From contig JABAAE010000002.1 of the NCBI GenBank assembly GCA_014238905.1, positions 1 to 64,000 on the forward strand: 64,000 bases of DNA, in the 5' to 3' direction. Source of the DNA: Planctomycetota bacterium. Its GTDB lineage: Bacteria; Planctomycetota; Planctomycetia; Pirellulales; Pirellulaceae. The notes beneath the pieces are model-generated. The model ran no database searches and was not told the DNA's origin. It worked only from the letters and a program-made list of their open reading frames with translations. Position numbers and translations under genes: made by a program. Below, piece after piece: positions 15,561-25,159 of the stretch (the stretch's first letter is position 1; the number at the start of each line of letters is the position of its first letter).

Positions 15561-17090
15561 CTACTTTTTCCGCACCACCTGAATCGCGTTCACGATCACT
15601 TTCTCAAGGCCATTAGTCGATTCAAAATGAGGACTAAACGCCATTACCGTTCCACTGCCAAAGGTCGCCTCCACCACGGCGGGAGCGCCGATCATCGTTC
15701 CTTCCTGGGCTTGGTAGATTCCATTCTCAGTGCGAAACTCAGCAAGCACCCGGTATCCCGGAACGTCTTTGTATTCATCAGGTGATAAGATTGGCCCGTT
15801 TTGGTACCGAACCGTGTGGGCACCCGAAATCCCCAGTTTTTCCTGACCGATTTTGAAAACTTCTACCTGGACATTTGCTGCCGGCCCCCGGAACCACATT
15901 GATTTCCGGCCCACACCTGGCACATCAACATTAATATTGAAGACCTTGGCATTCATCATATGAAGCGACCAATCATAATGAGAACTGCAGAGATAAGCTC
16001 CGGCACAAATTCCAATCAAACCACCCCCGTTTCTGACGTAATTCCGAATCATCTCTCTCTTTGGCGGTCCCAATGCACGCCCTTGCTTGCTTCCCGAACC
16101 TCCTGGGAAAATAACGACATCAAAATTTTTGATGATGGAATCCTTGACATCATGGGTCCCAATATGTGCCAGCGTTAAGTTTTTCGAGGTTTTGAGCTTA
16201 TTAAACAACGTCTTGGCATTAGCGCCGGGGCCATCAAAGATTGCAACGTTAGTCAGCGAGGATTTTTTCAGGGACACCAGTTGATCGATCCGCGAAGCGT
16301 CAATGACTCCGAGTTGTTCCAGTGCCAAAGACACCATTTCTCGATGCTGGCGAGTTCGGGTGGAAATCGGCTGATCTTTGGTCGTGGTTTCAAAGATAAA
16401 ACTCTTTGCACCCAAAACCTCACCGCATGCACGGGCCAAACTTCCATTGACCGGGCCGGAACCAGCCAGTAGGGAAAAATGTTTTTCCGGTACCAGATTC
16501 TCGTTCACCCGTTTCACCAGTTGGGAAGCGAACTTTTTTTGGGCAGGAAATGAAATCACGCTGGAGCCTACCGACTTTGAATTGATCAAGTGAAAGTCGA
16601 ATCCTTCATGTAAATCAAAAACCCAGTCCGGTTTTTGCCCCTTCACAAAATCCCAAATCGATTCCGCAACCTCTGTGACCGTTCCACCGCGTTGTTTGGT
16701 GGGAAAATTCCGGTTTAAATCCCGTAGCGATTTATCATTACGATGCAGGGGAAACCAACGGATATTGGCTGTTAAACCCAAACGGTTTGCCGCCGGCAAG
16801 ACAATCAACTTTCCCCGTTGAATTGGCCAGCATGCCACCTGCTCAGCGGCCAACCAACCGGCAGGCTCATTTCCATGCAAGCCGCCGACCACCAAAATCA
16901 CAGGACCTTTCTCTCCCGAGTCCCGAATATGCCAGGACGTTTCCCAGTCCTTTCCTTTACCCAAGGTTCCCGTTTGAACCGTTTGTTGGAAGCCCGTCGC
17001 CGGAGTGATTGCTAAAAACAAAACCGCAATCAAACAGCCCCACTGGCGGAACGGGTTTAATCGATTTCCTGACAAACTTTGAAGTTCCAT
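15561..17090 (-). CDS. Secreted fusion: aspartoacylase/succinylglutamate desuccinylase domain + BPL_N amidotransferase-like domain
   Basis: A 509-residue exported protein (signal about 18-34, LIAVLFLAITPATGF). Residues 60-260 have the M14-like zinc amidohydrolase pattern of AstE/aspartoacylase: VVGGLHGNEPAGW gives the His-x-x-Glu zinc pair (H72, E75) and WVFDLHEGFDFH the third His. Residues 275-505 look like the N-terminal domain of biotin-protein ligase, a class I amidotransferase-like fold: VAIFDGPGA, VVIFPGGSGSKQG and GLIGICAGAYLC, where the Cys is the elbow nucleophile. The amidase half would cut an N-acyl or peptide bond, and the second half may bind or trim a small amide. The pairing is unusual, and no biotin ligase catalytic domain is present. 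Both halves are intact. Confidence 0.8.
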   Translation of the reverse strand: MELQSLSGNRLNPFRQWGCLIAVLFLAITPATGFQQTVQTGTLGKGKDWETSWHIRDSGEKGPVILVVGGLHGNEPAGWLAAEQVACWPIQRGKLIVLPAANRLGLTANIRWFPLHRNDKSLRDLNRNFPTKQRGGTVTEVAESIWDFVKGQKPDWVFDLHEGFDFHLINSKSVGSSVISFPAQKKFASQLVKRVNENLVPEKHFSLLAGSGPVNGSLARACGEVLGAKSFIFETTTKDQPISTRTRQHREMVSLALEQLGVIDASRIDQLVSLKKSSLTNVAIFDGPGANAKTLFNKLKTSKNLTLAHIGTHDVKDSIIKNFDVVIFPGGSGSKQGRALGPPKREMIRNYVRNGGGLIGICAGAYLCSSHYDWSLHMMNAKVFNINVDVPGVGRKSMWFRGPAANVQVEVFKIGQEKLGISGAHTVRYQNGPILSPDEYKDVPGYRVLAEFRTENGIYQAQEGTMIGAPAVVEATFGSGTVMAFSPHFESTNGLEKVIVNAIQVVRKK

Positions 17091-17294
17091 GCAACTAACC
17101 TAAAGTCGATTTTGGATCGGAAGTTGAATACAGAGATTCCTCAAACCGGCAACTGGCCCGTGGACAACCCGGCAACAACACCTGAATTATACCGCTTCGA
17201 AGGTCTCAGGTGGCACCCCGCAGGGCGATCCCTGGATTGGGCGGTTAAGAGGAATTCACAACGAAGAACACGCTGGATTAAGTATGTCGCCCTC

Positions 17295-17366
17295 GCGTGC
17301 TGAGAGGTTAGATCCACACGACACAAAACCTGAATCTAGCGCCTCTGCCAATCCCGCCACACCCGC
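17295..17366 (-). pseudogene. Degenerate tRNA-Leu copy
   Basis: The 5' part of tRNA-Leu(CAG) is repeated here in the same orientation: 37 of about 40 bases from the anticodon loop through the acceptor 5' strand match 4558-4597, and the match runs on into the upstream TGTGTGATT. The 3' anticodon strand and variable arm are deleted and the T arm is only roughly recognisable (GAGAGGTTAGATCC on the plus strand). It cannot fold as a functional tRNA. It may be a decayed tandem duplicate or one end of an old integration. Confidence 0.65.
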
Positions 17367-17473
17367 TTGTGTGATTATTTCTCTATAATCAACGTCAGCA
17401 ATCGTTTACGATGGCACTGCTTCCCACCATTTTTTTCGCGTAACCCAAAGCGATTTGAAATTCTTTTGCCAGA

Positions 17474-20400
17474 ATGATCTTTATGCTGGATCCCAAAAAG
17501 CAATTCCTGTTTGTTCTGTTTTTGTTGGCCACCGTTAGATTGTCACCTGCGGCATACGCTCTTCAAGAAACCAGGGACCTTCATACAAAAGACGATATTG
17601 CAGTCAAATTCAACGCCAATATCAAACCTCTACTGAATCAATACTGCGCAGGCTGCCACAACGCCAGTGAAATGGAATCTGGAATACGGGTCGACCATCT
17701 GGACGGAAGTCTGACCGATCGACAATTATTCCTATGGGAAGAAATTAAAGAACAAGTTTCTCAGGAGGCCATGCCACCAGAAGACCAAAAGCAACCTTCC
17801 GAAAATGAAAAGCGACTGCTCGAAAACTGGATTTCGGAAACCCTCCACGTTGCCAAATCCCAACCACGGCCAAAAAACGGCTCGACCCGACGCCTTACCG
17901 TCCAACAGTACCGAAACACCATCAAAGAATTACTCGGTATCGAAGATGAAATTGCCGAGAGACTTCCACCGGATTCTATTTCCAGAGACGGTTTCGTCAA
18001 TAACGAAAAATCAATGTTACTCTCTCCCCTATTAATCGAAGCCTATTTTGAAATCGCTCAAAAAGCTCTGGACATCTGCATCGTCGATGAAAAAACGAAG
18101 CCGGTCATTCAGAACTTCCGAGTAGATTTTGGTCGCAAGGTAAACAACCATCCATACCCAAGCAAGTTGATCCTAGGCGCAAACAGCCACCTGCTTCAAA
18201 ACGATGAGTTTGTCGTAAACGAACTGATCGCTAAAAAGCCCTTTGCATTTACTCCGTTCAGGATGCAACAGAAATTTCGATATATCGAAGGCTACAGGGG
18301 AAATGCAACTGTTCGAGGATGGAAAGAATTTAACAGTATCTACCATGCCGTATTTGCGTGTATGCGGGGCAACGGTGGATACCCGAAAGGCTTTGCCCAT
18401 GAGACCGTCCCCGAAGGTTTATTATTACGGCCGGCAATTCCTAGCAAAGAACTTTTTGGCATTGAAAGCACCTATGGTCCGAAAGCAAATTTCAAGATCG
18501 CCCTCAGAGAACTTCCCGAACACGGGAAATTTATGGTCAAAGTCAAAGCCGCAAAATATGTCGGCGGGATGCTATTGGATCGCGGTGAATCAGCGATCGG
18601 TAATTCAAACCCCAACCTGGTTTCGTTCATCCATCCAATCAAACAATCCAAAGTAAAAATCCAGGAACCAGGTATTTATCAAGCCGTTCTTTACACCGGT
18701 CCAGCCGAATTTAAATCCGTTGCGCCGGACTCCAGTCAACTCAGCAAATCCCTCGTTGGATCCTGGTCATTCGAAAACCAATTCGATGGTGTGAATTTGA
18801 ATTCCGACAATACCAAACCAGAACTCAACGGAATCGCCTTGGGCGGCGCCAAGGTCATCGGCACAGCATTTGGAAAGTCATTGTCAGTTGACGGAAAAAA
18901 TGATTCAGTCGTTGTCAAAAGACATCCCTCGATGAACGTCGGAGAGGGTGATTTTACGGTTTCCGCTTGGATTCGACCGACGGAGCTTAGGCAGGGAGGA
19001 ATTGTTTGTCTCGGCAAATATAGCGGGACGCATGGTTGGTATCTTGATATGCCAAATAACAGGGGTGTTATTCGGATTGAAACAGCGAATCCTCAAAACC
19101 AACTGAATGGGACCGTGCAATCCAAAAATGGAATCATTAAAGCCAATCAGTGGCAACATGTAGCGGCTGTCGTTAGCAGGAAACCCAATGAAACCCGTAT
19201 CTATGTAAATGGATTTGAGGTTGCTCGAGGTACAATTGCTAAAACGAATCTTGATAACCCAAATGTAGATTTGCACATTGGCAGAATCCAGGATGCAAAA
19301 TTGTTCAAAGGGGAAATCGACGAAGTAAAAATCTACACTAGGTTACTGGGAATCTCAGAAATCCAAGCACTATTGGTCAACGGTAAAGAGTTGATTGTTC
19401 CACCCCAGTCCACCAAACCCCGCAGAGTTCGTCTATCCTTGAGCGACACCGAAATGGGGCACCGAGAAGTCTCCGGGATGCTCAATCAAAGTAATTTTGC
19501 CTTGGTGCGATTGGCAGAAGGTGAGTTAAGAATGACTGCCGAATGCGACGGGTCAAATGTTGTCACCCGGTTGAATCTGGTGAGGGTCGAAAATGACGAC
19601 GAAGTCGCAAAACGTTTTCTCTCTTTTGAAAAAAGAAATCCAAAAGTTGGCGTTTACGTCGGGCTTCGCCGCGATTGCGGACACACACTTGCGCCTGTCG
19701 GTAGCCCAATTGAAATTGATTCCAAAAAATCGGTTGAGTTTCGGTTCGAAGGAGCAATTAACAATTTCCCGAGTCCTGATGTTGAAAAGAACAACGTCAA
19801 CTATCTTGCTGGCGTACGAGAAATCGGAATTCGAAGCGAATATACCGACGGCCGTGAAACGCCGCAATTATTGGTAAAGTCTGTTGAATTCGAAGGACCC
19901 TACTATGAGTCTTGGCCACCTGCCACTCATCAAGCCATCTTTATTGATTCGTTAAATAAAAACAAACCGCTGATTTACGCTCGCGAAATTCTGCATCATT
20001 TTGCATCGAGAGCCTTTCGTCGGCCCGCGACGAAACAAGAAGTGGATTCGTACTTTTCCGTTTTTGAAACATCATTCGATCGATACGGAAATGATTTTAA
20101 TTCGAGTATCAAGGATGCCATTGTTGTTGTATTGACCTCTCCCCAATTCTTATTTCTGCTGGAAAAAAGCGAGTCTCCCGAACCGGAACCCCTTAATCAA
20201 GCCGAGGTTGCATCAAAGCTGTCCTATTTTTTGTGGAATTCACCTCCCGACAAGAAAACGCTTGAACTAGCGTCACGTGGCGAATTAACGAAAAACCTGG
20301 ATGAAGAGGTTGCTCGCATGATCAATGACTCAAAGTTCTCCCGATTTTGCAATCAGTTTTGCAAGCAATGGCTGGAATTGGAAAAGTTTGACGTCGTTGA

Positions 20401-21181
20401 GATTGATCGGAACAGATTTCCACGCCTTACCCGGGATACCATCAAAAATCTCCGGAAGGAACCCGTGGAGTTTATTCGCTACTTGATTGCCAACGACCTG
20501 CCGCTCCGCAACCTCGTGGATTCTGATTTCCTGATGGCGAATGAAGTGACTGCCACGTACTATGAACTCGACAAGATTCCAGAAACTGGCTTCAGATTTG
20601 CCCCTATCCAAAAAGAGAGGCCCGAGTTGGGCGGCTTGTTGAGCCAAGCCGCCATCATGTCAGGGCTATCAGACGGCCGGGCATCGAATCCAGTCAAGAG
20701 AGGTGCCTGGATTGCAAGAAAAATCATTGCCGAACCACCTGACGATCCACCACCAAATGTGCCTGCATTGAGCAAGGACACCAGTAAGCTACCTCTTCGC
20801 CAACGGCTCGAGGTTCATCGAAATCAAAAAGGATGTGCTGCCTGTCATTCGGGAATCGACCCCTGGGGTTTACCACTGGAGCAATTTGATGCTGGCGGAA
20901 GATTTATCAACAAAGTGAATACAGACTCCCTTTCCATTTTGCCGGATAAAACCGAAATCAACGGCTATTTGGCATTTAAAAGCTACCTTCTGGAAGCCCA
21001 AATCAATCAGGTTGCATTCAGTTTCACCAAACATCTGACGACTTATGCCATCGGACGCTCGTTAACCTATAATGAGATTGAGTCTTTAAAACAAAAATGC
21101 GTAGAATTGAAAGCCAGAAATTACAAGATGCAGGACATTGTCCGGTTCGTTGTCAAAAGCAGGATGTTTCTGGAAAAATAG
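17474..21181 (+). CDS. Planctomycete cytochrome-c-like protein, DUF1587/1592/1588/1585 with LamG insert
   Basis: A 1235-residue exported protein of the family always paired with DUF1552. A signal peptide lies at about 10-30. A heme-type motif CAGCH (58-62) opens the planctomycete cytochrome C domain. DUF1587 follows (RRLTVQQYRNTIKELLGI). A LamG/concanavalin-like domain sits near 425-590 (GDFTVSAWIRPTEL; WQHVAAVVSRKPNETRIYVN). Then DUF1595 (FASRAFRRPATKQEVDSYF), DUF1592 (VASKLSYFLWNSPP), DUF1588 with a second motif CAACH (LSQAAIMSGLSDGRASNPVK) and DUF1585 (LTTYAIGRSLTYNEIE). The role of the family is not established; it is thought to act in periplasmic or surface catabolism. The LamG insert suggests glycan contact. 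The start is one of two close ATGs (17474 or 17483). Confidence 0.9.
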   Translation: MIFMLDPKKQFLFVLFLLATVRLSPAAYALQETRDLHTKDDIAVKFNANIKPLLNQYCAGCHNASEMESGIRVDHLDGSLTDRQLFLWEEIKEQVSQEAMPPEDQKQPSENEKRLLENWISETLHVAKSQPRPKNGSTRRLTVQQYRNTIKELLGIEDEIAERLPPDSISRDGFVNNEKSMLLSPLLIEAYFEIAQKALDICIVDEKTKPVIQNFRVDFGRKVNNHPYPSKLILGANSHLLQNDEFVVNELIAKKPFAFTPFRMQQKFRYIEGYRGNATVRGWKEFNSIYHAVFACMRGNGGYPKGFAHETVPEGLLLRPAIPSKELFGIESTYGPKANFKIALRELPEHGKFMVKVKAAKYVGGMLLDRGESAIGNSNPNLVSFIHPIKQSKVKIQEPGIYQAVLYTGPAEFKSVAPDSSQLSKSLVGSWSFENQFDGVNLNSDNTKPELNGIALGGAKVIGTAFGKSLSVDGKNDSVVVKRHPSMNVGEGDFTVSAWIRPTELRQGGIVCLGKYSGTHGWYLDMPNNRGVIRIETANPQNQLNGTVQSKNGIIKANQWQHVAAVVSRKPNETRIYVNGFEVARGTIAKTNLDNPNVDLHIGRIQDAKLFKGEIDEVKIYTRLLGISEIQALLVNGKELIVPPQSTKPRRVRLSLSDTEMGHREVSGMLNQSNFALVRLAEGELRMTAECDGSNVVTRLNLVRVENDDEVAKRFLSFEKRNPKVGVYVGLRRDCGHTLAPVGSPIEIDSKKSVEFRFEGAINNFPSPDVEKNNVNYLAGVREIGIRSEYTDGRETPQLLVKSVEFEGPYYESWPPATHQAIFIDSLNKNKPLIYAREILHHFASRAFRRPATKQEVDSYFSVFETSFDRYGNDFNSSIKDAIVVVLTSPQFLFLLEKSESPEPEPLNQAEVASKLSYFLWNSPPDKKTLELASRGELTKNLDEEVARMINDSKFSRFCNQFCKQWLELEKFDVVEIDRNRFPRLTRDTIKNLRKEPVEFIRYLIANDLPLRNLVDSDFLMANEVTATYYELDKIPETGFRFAPIQKERPELGGLLSQAAIMSGLSDGRASNPVKRGAWIARKIIAEPPDDPPPNVPALSKDTSKLPLRQRLEVHRNQKGCAACHSGIDPWGLPLEQFDAGGRFINKVNTDSLSILPDKTEINGYLAFKSYLLEAQINQVAFSFTKHLTTYAIGRSLTYNEIESLKQKCVELKARNYKMQDIVRFVVKSRMFLEK

Positions 21182-21229
21182 TTTTTTACATTGCACCTTT
21201 TATTGACCAGGTTTCAGTTTAAATCAGCC

Positions 21230-22573
21230 ATGGCAAATTCATTCAAGCTCAGCCGTAGATCCGTACTCAAAGGTGCAGCGGGAGTTACTTTGACACTTCC
21301 AATTCTGGAGGCGATGGGTGCGGATCAAACGACTCAATTGCCGAAGCGATTCTGCGCTCTATACACCGCAAATGGGATGTCTCTACCTAAACCGGAACAC
21401 AAGATCGATGAGTGGAGCTGGTTTCCCAGAGGCAAAGACAAAGAGAACCAATTTGTATTCGGCAAGAGCACAGAGCCATTGAAAGATTTTCGTAGCCAGC
21501 TCAGTTTTATGGGCGGACTCTATCACGAAAACGGACCCAAATCTGATCCGCATCAATGTTCCGACATGTGGCTGACTGGAGCCCCACTCCATCAATCGAA
21601 TCGTCAAACATACAACACAGTAGGTCTCGATCAAGTGATTGCGACTCATACGAAACAGCACTGTCGTCAACCCTCCTTGGTTCTTTCGGTTGATGCTGGC
21701 ACCGGATTCTTATCTCGTACTGGAACAATTTCCTATAGCTTCAAGGGAAAGCCGATCCCGGCGGAAAACAATCCACGTCAAGTCTTTGATCGGTTGTTCA
21801 GGTCGGACAAAAATTCAATGAAGACCAAACGTGACGACCTTCACCGGCGAATACGGTTAGTTGACGCTGTGCTGGAGAATGCCAAAACGTTGAATAAAAA
21901 CCTGGGTAAGAATGACCGGGAAAAAATGGACCAGTATCTGGCCTCACTGGACGAAGTCGAACAAAGATTGGTTGCCTCTGAAAAATGGATCGATATCCCT
22001 CTCAAGACACAGGATTATAGCAATCTCGATCTGGACGTCACCAACGAAGGCAAACCGGCTGACTACTACCGAAACATGTTCGATTTGATTGCCCTGGCGT
22101 TTGATGCGGATATCACACGTAGCGTTGCTTTTATGCTTAACCGTGAAGATGGAATGGGAATCAGTGATACTTTTCCGCTCAAACTTGGCATGAACCGAAC
22201 TCATCACAACCTGTCTCATGCGGGAGACAAAGCGGGGCAATTGTTATTCGCCAAATACGATCGTTTTCTTAGTGAACAAATCGCTTACTTTTTCGAGCGT
22301 CTCAACCAATTTAAAGACAAAAACGGATCCCTTCTCGATAACAGCATCGTCCTGTTCGGCAGCGGGGCGAGCACTACCCATTATTCTAAAAACTTGCCCA
22401 CCATGATCGCTGGGGGCAAAAACATGGGTTTGCAGCACGGAAGCTTCTGGCAGGAAAAAGATGCGAAGATGAGTAACATGTACTTGAGTATTCTGCGTTC
22501 GATGGGGATCAACGCCGAGAAATTCTCAGACAGCTCAGGTGTTTTGAACGATTCCATCTTCACAAAGGTTTGA
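21230..22573 (+). CDS. DUF1552 family secreted protein
   Basis: A 447-residue protein partnered with the DUF1592 gene 48 bases upstream, as in most planctomycetes. It starts with a twin-arginine signal ([20 protein letters not shown]). The body has [14 protein letters not shown], the conserved [12 protein letters not shown] and [12 protein letters not shown], and [13 protein letters not shown] near the end, all family hallmarks that resemble the related DUF1501/alkaline-phosphatase-like folds. I preferred ATG 21230 because the Tat motif follows within ten residues; the upstream TTG would add 13 residues. Exported folded, hence possibly cofactor-bearing. The reaction is unknown. Confidence 0.9.
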   Translation: MANSFKLSRRSVLKGAAGVTLTLPILEAMGADQTTQLPKRFCALYTANGMSLPKPEHKIDEWSWFPRGKDKENQFVFGKSTEPLKDFRSQLSFMGGLYHENGPKSDPHQCSDMWLTGAPLHQSNRQTYNTVGLDQVIATHTKQHCRQPSLVLSVDAGTGFLSRTGTISYSFKGKPIPAENNPRQVFDRLFRSDKNSMKTKRDDLHRRIRLVDAVLENAKTLNKNLGKNDREKMDQYLASLDEVEQRLVASEKWIDIPLKTQDYSNLDLDVTNEGKPADYYRNMFDLIALAFDADITRSVAFMLNREDGMGISDTFPLKLGMNRTHHNLSHAGDKAGQLLFAKYDRFLSEQIAYFFERLNQFKDKNGSLLDNSIVLFGSGASTTHYSKNLPTMIAGGKNMGLQHGSFWQEKDAKMSNMYLSILRSMGINAEKFSDSSGVLNDSIFTKV

Positions 22574-23062
22574 TCGGCGACGAATCAGCTGGTGAACTAA
22601 ATTGATAGAACGCTTATCCAACGGCGGTCCCGATCGAAAAGAAATTCATTTCAAATCCGGACAACCACAGAATCCCCCTCGAAGCCCAACTCTTAGCAAC
22701 CTAACATCGCGCACTGGCGGTCTGCGGTGGAGGGCACTAATTGAAGAAGAACCCGTCCGTTGCGATGCATCAGACAAACCGATCCGCATTGGGCACCGTT
22801 GATAAACCATCCGAGCAAGGTGAGTCCACCGATCTGCGGACCCTTATTGGCTTGTCCAGTTCATCTAATTATCTATTGAATAGCGTAAACTATTCGTATT
22901 CCATTATGCCCGTTGGCAATCGCGGCTCCTCCCTTCTCTGACCCTCCATTCTTTGATCATTAGCATCCGCAACATCATCGACGACATCGTTGACGGACAA
23001 AACCCCTGATACGACAATCGAACTAAGGACTTCTCTACAACAGCACAAGAGCAAACAAACCC
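22574..23062. other. Gap with no gene seen
   Basis: About 490 bases between the DUF1552 gene and the sulfatase. Short frames exist but none has a ribosome site or recognisable residues. Promoter elements for the sulfatase gene presumably lie at its right end. Confidence 0.4.
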
Positions 23063-24904
23063 ATGATCACACGCAGTTCACCGTCGTTGATTGCATTCCT
23101 TCTGGTGAGTGCTTTCGCTCACACCGAAAAGGTCTTTGTTTTCGCAGATCAGCCAAACGTGTTGATCGTGATGACAGATGACCAGGGCTATCCAGAGATT
23201 TCCGCGCACGGAAACCCCATTCTTAAAACTCCTAATTTGGATTCATTACACAAGAAAAGTTTTCGCTTGACCGATTTCCATGTCGCACCGATGTGTGCTC
23301 CAACTCGGGGCCAGTTGTTGACGGGACTGGATGCGGCACGCAATGGTTGCATCAACGTCAGTAGTGGCCGCGCGTTGTTAAGACCCGAAGTCCCGACGAT
23401 AGCCAACATCTTCGGTGATGCGGGTTATGCGACTGGCATTTTTGGAAAATGGCATCTCGGTTCCAACTATCCGTTTCGTCCTGAGGACCGAGGATTCAAG
23501 CGAACCGTCTGGTTTCCGTCTTCTCATATCGGATCTGTTCCAGACACGTGGGGAAACGACTATTTCGACGACACGTATGTGAGTAATGGAAAGCCGAAAG
23601 CATTCAAAGGCTATTGCACCGACGTCTTCTTTGACCAAGCCATGTCTTTTATGAAAGACGCTACGGAATCGGGCAAACCATTCCTGGCATTTGTCGCGAC
23701 AAATACACCACACGGACCTCTTCATCCAAAAGAGGAAGACCGAGTAGCTCTTGAAGCGGCCCTGGCATCGCCAAAATTTGAAACCATGAATCCAGTTCTC
23801 AAGAAACAGCTTGCCAACTATTTGGGGATGATTCGAAACATTGACACCAACATGGGACGACTCAGCAGGTTTCTCGATGCAGAAGCCTTAACAAGAAACA
23901 CGATTGTGATCTTTTTAACGGACAACGGTAGCACGCATGGCCCCCGCTATTTCAACGCCGGAATGCGTGGCGGGAAAACGGAATTATGGGATGGAGGACA
24001 CCGGGTGCCTTGTTTTATCAGCTGGCCTGCTGGAAATCTTGTGGCGACCCAGGACATTGACGGACTGACCCAAGTCCAAGACATCTTGCCGACACTGGTG
24101 GATCTTTGCAAAGTCAAATCTACCACCCAGTTCAGTGGTACAAGCCTAGCGCCGATTCTGCGTGGCCAATCAAAAGTCCCCAAAGATCGCATGTTGATTA
24201 TTAACTACTCTCGCATGCCAAATTTTGTCAATTACCCAACGCCTTTCGCTCAATCGATCATGCGGCGGGACCATGCAGCGGTTTTGTGGAAACGATGGCG
24301 TCTACTCGAAGACCGCGAGCTTTATAACCTGGAAACCGACCCCCTTCAGCAAAACAATGTCATCGACGAACACCCAGAAGTGGTCAAGAAGATGCGAGCA
24401 ACACTTTATCATTGGTGGCAAAAGGTGGGTCCAGATGCCAACCAACCGCAACGTGTTGTCATCGGCAGCGAACATGAAAATCCCTCGCGATTGACTGCCT
24501 GTGAGTGGCTCGATGTTTTTATTGACCAACAGGGTCAAATCCGACGAGGCGTTCAGAAGTCGGGGTATTGGCTGCTAGACGTCGCGCAAGATGGCCAATA
24601 CGAGTTTGAACTTCGTCGCTGGCCCAGAGACGCCGACCTTCCGCTGACCGAGGCGATGCCTGATGGAACGGGCAAAGCCCTTTCCATCAATTCGGCAAGC
24701 TTTTACCTCAGCAATTATCACCACCTTAAAATTGCCGAGAAAAAAAGCTACGGATTTGAGGGGCGTAGCAAAAAAGTAAAACGGGGCGACAAGTCAATTG
24801 TTTTTTCAGCCAAGCTGAAAAAAGGCCCCATTGCGTTGCACACTTGGTTTCGCGGCAAGGATACCATTCTGAGCGCGTATTACGTTTATGTCACGCGAAA
24901 ATAG
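23063..24904 (+). CDS. Secreted sulfatase (arylsulfatase A-like)
   Basis: A 613-residue sulfatase with a signal peptide (LIAFLLVSAFAHTEKVFVFA). The metal and catalytic motifs are complete: PNVLIVMTDDQGYPEIS, the formylglycine site MCAPTRGQLLTG, the conserved FGKWHLGSNYPF, NTPHGPLHP, and FLTDNGSTHGPRYFN. The C-terminal 150 residues are an extra beta-rich domain (LTACEWLDVFIDQQGQIRRG, ELRRWPRDAD) that commonly follows planctomycete sulfatases. It should remove sulfate from glycans outside the cytoplasm after Cys-to-formylglycine maturation by an enzyme encoded elsewhere. Its neighbours, the DUF3472 and SASA esterase genes on the other strand, also fit polysaccharide work, but they are convergent and not in one operon. 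Confidence 0.93.
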   Translation: MITRSSPSLIAFLLVSAFAHTEKVFVFADQPNVLIVMTDDQGYPEISAHGNPILKTPNLDSLHKKSFRLTDFHVAPMCAPTRGQLLTGLDAARNGCINVSSGRALLRPEVPTIANIFGDAGYATGIFGKWHLGSNYPFRPEDRGFKRTVWFPSSHIGSVPDTWGNDYFDDTYVSNGKPKAFKGYCTDVFFDQAMSFMKDATESGKPFLAFVATNTPHGPLHPKEEDRVALEAALASPKFETMNPVLKKQLANYLGMIRNIDTNMGRLSRFLDAEALTRNTIVIFLTDNGSTHGPRYFNAGMRGGKTELWDGGHRVPCFISWPAGNLVATQDIDGLTQVQDILPTLVDLCKVKSTTQFSGTSLAPILRGQSKVPKDRMLIINYSRMPNFVNYPTPFAQSIMRRDHAAVLWKRWRLLEDRELYNLETDPLQQNNVIDEHPEVVKKMRATLYHWWQKVGPDANQPQRVVIGSEHENPSRLTACEWLDVFIDQQGQIRRGVQKSGYWLLDVAQDGQYEFELRRWPRDADLPLTEAMPDGTGKALSINSASFYLSNYHHLKIAEKKSYGFEGRSKKVKRGDKSIVFSAKLKKGPIALHTWFRGKDTILSAYYVYVTRK

Positions 24905-25159
24905 CGGAAGAAAACAGCAAGCATCTTCCACCGGAAACCCTTTAGAGAAAATCGCGATCGCTTGATTTCTAAAACAGAATGAAATCCATCACGCTAGGGA
25001 TAGGCGAACCCTTTCGGTGAAATGTTTGCAGCTGGGCCGCTGGAAAGACGATCGATTACCCGTTGGATAGTCGAAAAACACATTGAGAGTGTGACCGGGA
25101 CCCGGTTCCCTGGTTCCGAGGAAAAGAACGGCACGTTGATCCTAATATTTTCGTTTGGG

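Noticed and set aside
17295..17366. Second functional tRNA-Leu
   Set aside because: The anticodon 3' strand and variable arm are missing, so it cannot fold; called a pseudogene.
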